From the NCBI RefSeq assembly GCF_015694525.1, contig NZ_JADQDM010000005.1, forward strand, positions 1 through 64,000: a DNA stretch of 64,000 nt, read 5' to 3'. Positions 61,114 to 64,000 of the stretch are shown here, one piece after another. The DNA comes from Hymenobacter ruricola. GTDB taxonomy: Bacteria > Bacteroidota > Bacteroidia > Cytophagales > Hymenobacteraceae. The translations under genes and the position numbers were made by a program. The notes beneath the pieces were generated by a model. That model had not been told where the DNA came from. It saw nothing but the letters and a program-made list of their open reading frames with translations, and ran no database searches. Numbering within the stretch: the stretch's first letter is position 1; each line of letters begins with the position of its first letter.

Positions 61114-62127
61114 TTATTGGGCCGCCACGGCCTGCAGTTCCTGCACCAAATCGGCGGAGCCCACAAACAGTGGCGCGCGCTGGTGCAGGTCGGCGGTGGG
61201 GTGCACGTCGAGCACCACATCGGCCCCGGTCACGGCCATGCCGCCAGCCTGCTCGATGAGGAAGGCCAACGGGTAGCCTTCGTAGAGCAGGCGCAGCTTG
61301 CCGGCCGGCTTGTCCGTGGTGGGCGGGTAGAGGTAAATGCCGCCCGTGAAGAGGTTGCGGTGGTAGTCGGCCACCAGCGAACCCACGTAGCGGGCCGTGA
61401 GGCGGCGCTCCTTGCAGGTGGTGAGGAAGGTGCGCACAAACTCCGGGTAGTCGAACCAGTTGCCTTCGTTGCAGGAAAAAATTGGTCCCTGGCGCGGAAT
61501 CTTGATGTCGGGGTGCGAGAGGAAGAATTCGCCCAGCGAGTTTTCGTAGGTGAAGCCCGCCACGCCGTGCCCGGTGGTGTACACCAGCATGGTGCTGGAG
61601 CCGTAGAGAATGTAGCCCGCAGCCACCTGCGAGCGGCCGCCCTGCAAAAAGTCTTCCTTGCGCGCCGGCCCGCCAATGCGCGACACGCGGCGGTAGATGC
61701 TGAAAATGGTGCCGATGCTCACGTTCACGTCGATGTTGGAGGAGCCGTCGAGCGGGTCGATGGCCACCACGTACTTGCCGTGGGTGTTGCCGGTTTCGAT
61801 GATGTGCTCGTCTTCTTCCGACAGCACGGCGCAGGCCTCGCCCCCGTTCGTCAGCGCCCGGATGAAGCGGATGTTGGCTTCTACGTCGAGCTTTTGCTGG
61901 TGCTCGCCCTGCACGTTTCTTTCGCCCATGGCCCCGGTGATGCGCGAAAGGCCCGCCCGGTTCACCTCGCGGTTCACGATTTTGCCGGCCAGGGCAATGT
62001 CGCGCAGTAGCTGGCTCAGCTCGCCGGTGGCGTAGGCAAATTCAGATTCTTTGCGCTTGATGTAGCGTTCCAGCGTGGTGCCAACGGGGGTGGCCAGGGT
62101 GTTTTCGGTGGCTTGGGCTTGAGACAT
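61114..62127 (-). CDS. fbp: fructose-1,6-bisphosphatase, class 1
   Basis: 337 residues from the ATG at 62127. Metal and substrate motifs [28 protein letters not shown] (active-site D-PLDGSS) and [13 protein letters not shown] are intact. It removes the 1-phosphate of fructose 1,6-bisphosphate in gluconeogenesis, in the cytosol. Convergent with the oxidoreductase gene. Confidence 0.96.
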   Translation of the reverse strand: MSQAQATENTLATPVGTTLERYIKRKESEFAYATGELSQLLRDIALAGKIVNREVNRAGLSRITGAMGERNVQGEHQQKLDVEANIRFIRALTNGGEACAVLSEEDEHIIETGNTHGKYVVAIDPLDGSSNIDVNVSIGTIFSIYRRVSRIGGPARKEDFLQGGRSQVAAGYILYGSSTMLVYTTGHGVAGFTYENSLGEFFLSHPDIKIPRQGPIFSCNEGNWFDYPEFVRTFLTTCKERRLTARYVGSLVADYHRNLFTGGIYLYPPTTDKPAGKLRLLYEGYPLAFLIEQAGGMAVTGADVVLDVHPTADLHQRAPLFVGSADLVQELQAVAAQ

Positions 62128-62139
62128 GGGGGAGACTTG

Positions 62140-62218
62140 TGGCGCGGACTCGGCGAGTCCGCGCATAGATTGGTTCTGACGTGAGGGTGGCGCGCGGACT
62201 CGCCGAGTCCACGCTACG
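62140..62218. repeat. palindromic intergenic element, GCGGACTC family
   Basis: GGCGCGGACTCGGCGAGTCC... is mirrored by ...GGACTCGCC/GAGTCCACGC. Third copy of the GCGGACTC family; between fbp and the next gene. Confidence 0.85.
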
Positions 62219-62221
62219 GTT

Positions 62222-62689
62222 TTAGCTGGCTTGCTTCTGGGCCTGCCACAGCACCACCTGCCAGCCTTTTTTCTTGTCTTTGATTTGCGTCACCACGTAC
62301 TTGATGCGGGCCACGCTGGTGCTGCCGTCGGGCTGGGGCGGCGAGGTGATGCGGATGGTGCCGTTCACGACGGCCGTTTTGTCGTCGTTGTACAGGCGCA
62401 CGTTCAGGGCGTCCACGTCAATCTTGCCGTACTGGCTTTTGCCGTCCTTAATGCTCTGGATGTATTCCGACTTGGTGTTTTGCAGGCCGCTGCCGTGCGT
62501 GTACACCAGGTCATCGGCGAAAACCTTTTCCAGAAACGCGTAGTCCTTTTTTACCTGCGCCTCAAAGCGCTGCCGCTCCAGGGCTTCAACTTCCTTAACA
62601 GTGGCCATACTTTTCTGATTAGGCGCCTGGGCGAGGGCGAACAAAGGCAAAGCCAGCAACAGCGCCAGCAGCAGGGGCCGCGTTTTCAT
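62222..62689 (-). CDS. exported NTF2-like (DUF4440) protein
   Basis: 155 residues from the ATG at 62689: signal peptide (to ALAQ, about 21), then the NTF2-like fold with [39 protein letters not shown] and VNGTIRITS. Such proteins are often uncharacterised small-molecule binding or isomerase-like folds. The open frame continues far upstream, but it overlaps the transporter and is a shadow. Confidence 0.8.
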   Translation of the reverse strand: MKTRPLLLALLLALPLFALAQAPNQKSMATVKEVEALERQRFEAQVKKDYAFLEKVFADDLVYTHGSGLQNTKSEYIQSIKDGKSQYGKIDVDALNVRLYNDDKTAVVNGTIRITSPPQPDGSTSVARIKYVVTQIKDKKKGWQVVLWQAQKQAS

Positions 62690-62760
62690 ATCCGGAAAGG
62701 GGTTTGGAAGGAAAGCAAAACGGCGCGGCCTCCGTTGAAAACCGCGCCGTTTGAAGGGTT

Positions 62761-64000
62761 TTATTCGTCTTCGAGCTGGATGGGCTCCATGCGGGGCACC
62801 AGCGTGAACATCAGCACCCAGGCCAGCAGATAGGCCGCGCCGCAGATAAAAAACATGATGTAGTACGCCTTGTCGATTTGGCCAATGCTCTCGAAGTGCA
62901 CAAACATGCGCTTCTGCACCAGCGCCGTGAGGGCGATGCCGCCCAGGCCGCCGGCCATGCCGCCGATGCCCGTGACGGAGCCCACCGCGCGCTTCGGAAA
63001 CATGTCCGATACCGTGGTGAAGATGTTGGCGCTCCAGGCCTGGTGGGCCGCCGCCGCAATGCCAATGACCAGCACCGCCAGCCACATGTTCAGGCTGCCC
63101 AGCCACTGTGCGGCCACGATGGGGAGCACGCAGAAAGCAATAATCAGCATAGCCGTTTTGCGGGCCTGAAACGCGGGCATTCCGCGCTTGATGAAGCCCA
63201 GCGGCAAATAGCCGCCGCCAACGCTGCCGATGCTCGACAAAATGTATACCGCTGCCACCGGCAGGGCCACGTCCGTGCCCTTGAGGTGGTACTGCTTGCC
63301 CAAAAAGTCGGGCAACCAAAACAGGTAGAACCACCAGATGGGGTCGGTCAGGAACTTGCCCAGCACGAAGGCCCAGGTTTGGCGGAAGCCCAACAGCGTG
63401 GCCCACGAGGCTTTGGGTTTTTCTTCTACCACCCCTTCGGCCGGCAGGCCCACCGGAATGTCGGCATTGATGTAATCAAATTCGGCTTTGCTCAGCCGTT
63501 TGCTGTTAGCCGGTGTTTCGTATATTAAATACCACAGCATCAGCCAAATAAAGCCCAGCGCACCGGTAATGATAAAGGCCCATTTCCAGCCATTGGGCCC
63601 TGTGGCGGCAATGTAGAGAACCGACGGCGCGATGATGGCGCCCACGTTGGAACCCGAGTTGAAAATGCCGGTGGCCAGGGCCCGCTCCCGCTGCGGAAAC
63701 CACTCGGCCACGGTTTTGATGGCGGCCGGGAAGTTGCCGGCTTCCGTGATGCCCAGAAACCCGCGGGCGACGCCAAAGCCCAGCGTGCTGCTCACAAAGG
63801 CGTGCCCCATGGCCGACAGGCTCCACAGCGCCGTGGCCAAGCCATACCCAAGCTTGGTTCCCAACCTGTCGATGATGCGCCCCACGCCCACCATGCCAAC
63901 GGCATAGGCTAGCTTAAAGGTAATCTCGATGTTGGCGTAGTCGGCCGCCGTCCAGCTGAACACCTTTTCCAGATTGGGCTTCAGCAGCGAAATAACCGCC
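62761..64000 (-). CDS. MFS transporter, hexuronate/anion:cation symporter type (partial)
   Basis: At least 413 residues, with the 5' end beyond the right edge. Twelve-helix MFS pattern: GRIIDRLGTKLGYGLATALW (motif A region), FLGITEAGNFPAAIKTVAEW and FPQRERALATGIFNSGSN, typical of the anion:cation symporter (ExuT/GudP) family, which takes up sugar acids with protons. Ends PRMEPIQLEDE. The window cuts the first helix. Confidence 0.9.
   Translation of the reverse strand, partial: AVISLLKPNLEKVFSWTAADYANIEITFKLAYAVGMVGVGRIIDRLGTKLGYGLATALWSLSAMGHAFVSSTLGFGVARGFLGITEAGNFPAAIKTVAEWFPQRERALATGIFNSGSNVGAIIAPSVLYIAATGPNGWKWAFIITGALGFIWLMLWYLIYETPANSKRLSKAEFDYINADIPVGLPAEGVVEEKPKASWATLLGFRQTWAFVLGKFLTDPIWWFYLFWLPDFLGKQYHLKGTDVALPVAAVYILSSIGSVGGGYLPLGFIKRGMPAFQARKTAMLIIAFCVLPIVAAQWLGSLNMWLAVLVIGIAAAAHQAWSANIFTTVSDMFPKRAVGSVTGIGGMAGGLGGIALTALVQKRMFVHFESIGQIDKAYYIMFFICGAAYLLAWVLMFTLVPRMEPIQLEDE

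Noticed and set aside
62690-63406. N-terminal extension of the NTF2-like gene
   Set aside because: It overlaps the MFS transporter on the same strand in another frame; the ATG at 62689 with a signal peptide is the true start.

Overview
The window is a chromosomal piece of a Bacteroidota bacterium, most likely Hymenobacter or a close relative (inferred). Coding DNA is GC-rich. Promoters have the Bacteroidota form (TTG, about 20 bases, TAnnTTTG), and Shine-Dalgarno sequences are rare. The gene set (DUF2480, Wzi/RemB-like protein, PorT-type barrels, split tsaB/plsY/upp/pyrD neighbourhoods) fits this. The window starts in the 5' end of a 16S rRNA gene on the minus strand, behind three tandem promoters, and ends inside an MFS transporter gene.

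Layout. 0.7-9.5 kb, minus strand: serine hydrolase, lipoprotein, amino-acid permease, DUF2480, TsaB, S41 protease, RnpA and ribosomal protein L34. 9.7-15 kb: M61 peptidase, lipoproteins, PfkB kinase, tRNA-His. 15.4-25.1 kb: DEAD-box helicase, uracil phosphoribosyltransferase, Wzi/RemB-like outer-membrane protein, an inverted-repeat-bounded 23S-IVP-type four-helix-bundle gene with a frameshift, ABC exporter and GmhA.

25.27-40.88 kb is one comM/yifB gene split by a 14,072-bp Tn7-like transposon (26126-40197). Its ends begin TGTGAA, it has a GGGGG target duplication, and removing it restores a 511-codon comM. At the right end it carries tnsA-tnsB-tnsC-tniQ. The remaining 9 kb or so is AT-richer cargo of small, mostly uncharacterised genes that looks like a defence island: a PUA-like sensor with membrane anchor, an AbiTii protein, membrane proteins with proline-rich tails, a three-gene operon led by a TIGR04255-like protein, a 47-residue membrane peptide and a small HTH regulator. 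This element is the main discovery in the window.

40.9-64 kb returns to host genes: pyrD, PagL-like deacylase, four tandem outer-membrane barrels, M20 dipeptidase, PPOX-fold protein, a paralogous pair of exported proteins, DUF2199, plsY, a giant 1845-residue exported protein with a lysine-rich tail, Gfo/Idh/MocA oxidoreductase, fbp, an NTF2-like protein and a hexuronate-type MFS transporter. Host intergenic gaps are studded with long imperfect palindromes of at least four sequence families. None was seen inside the transposon.
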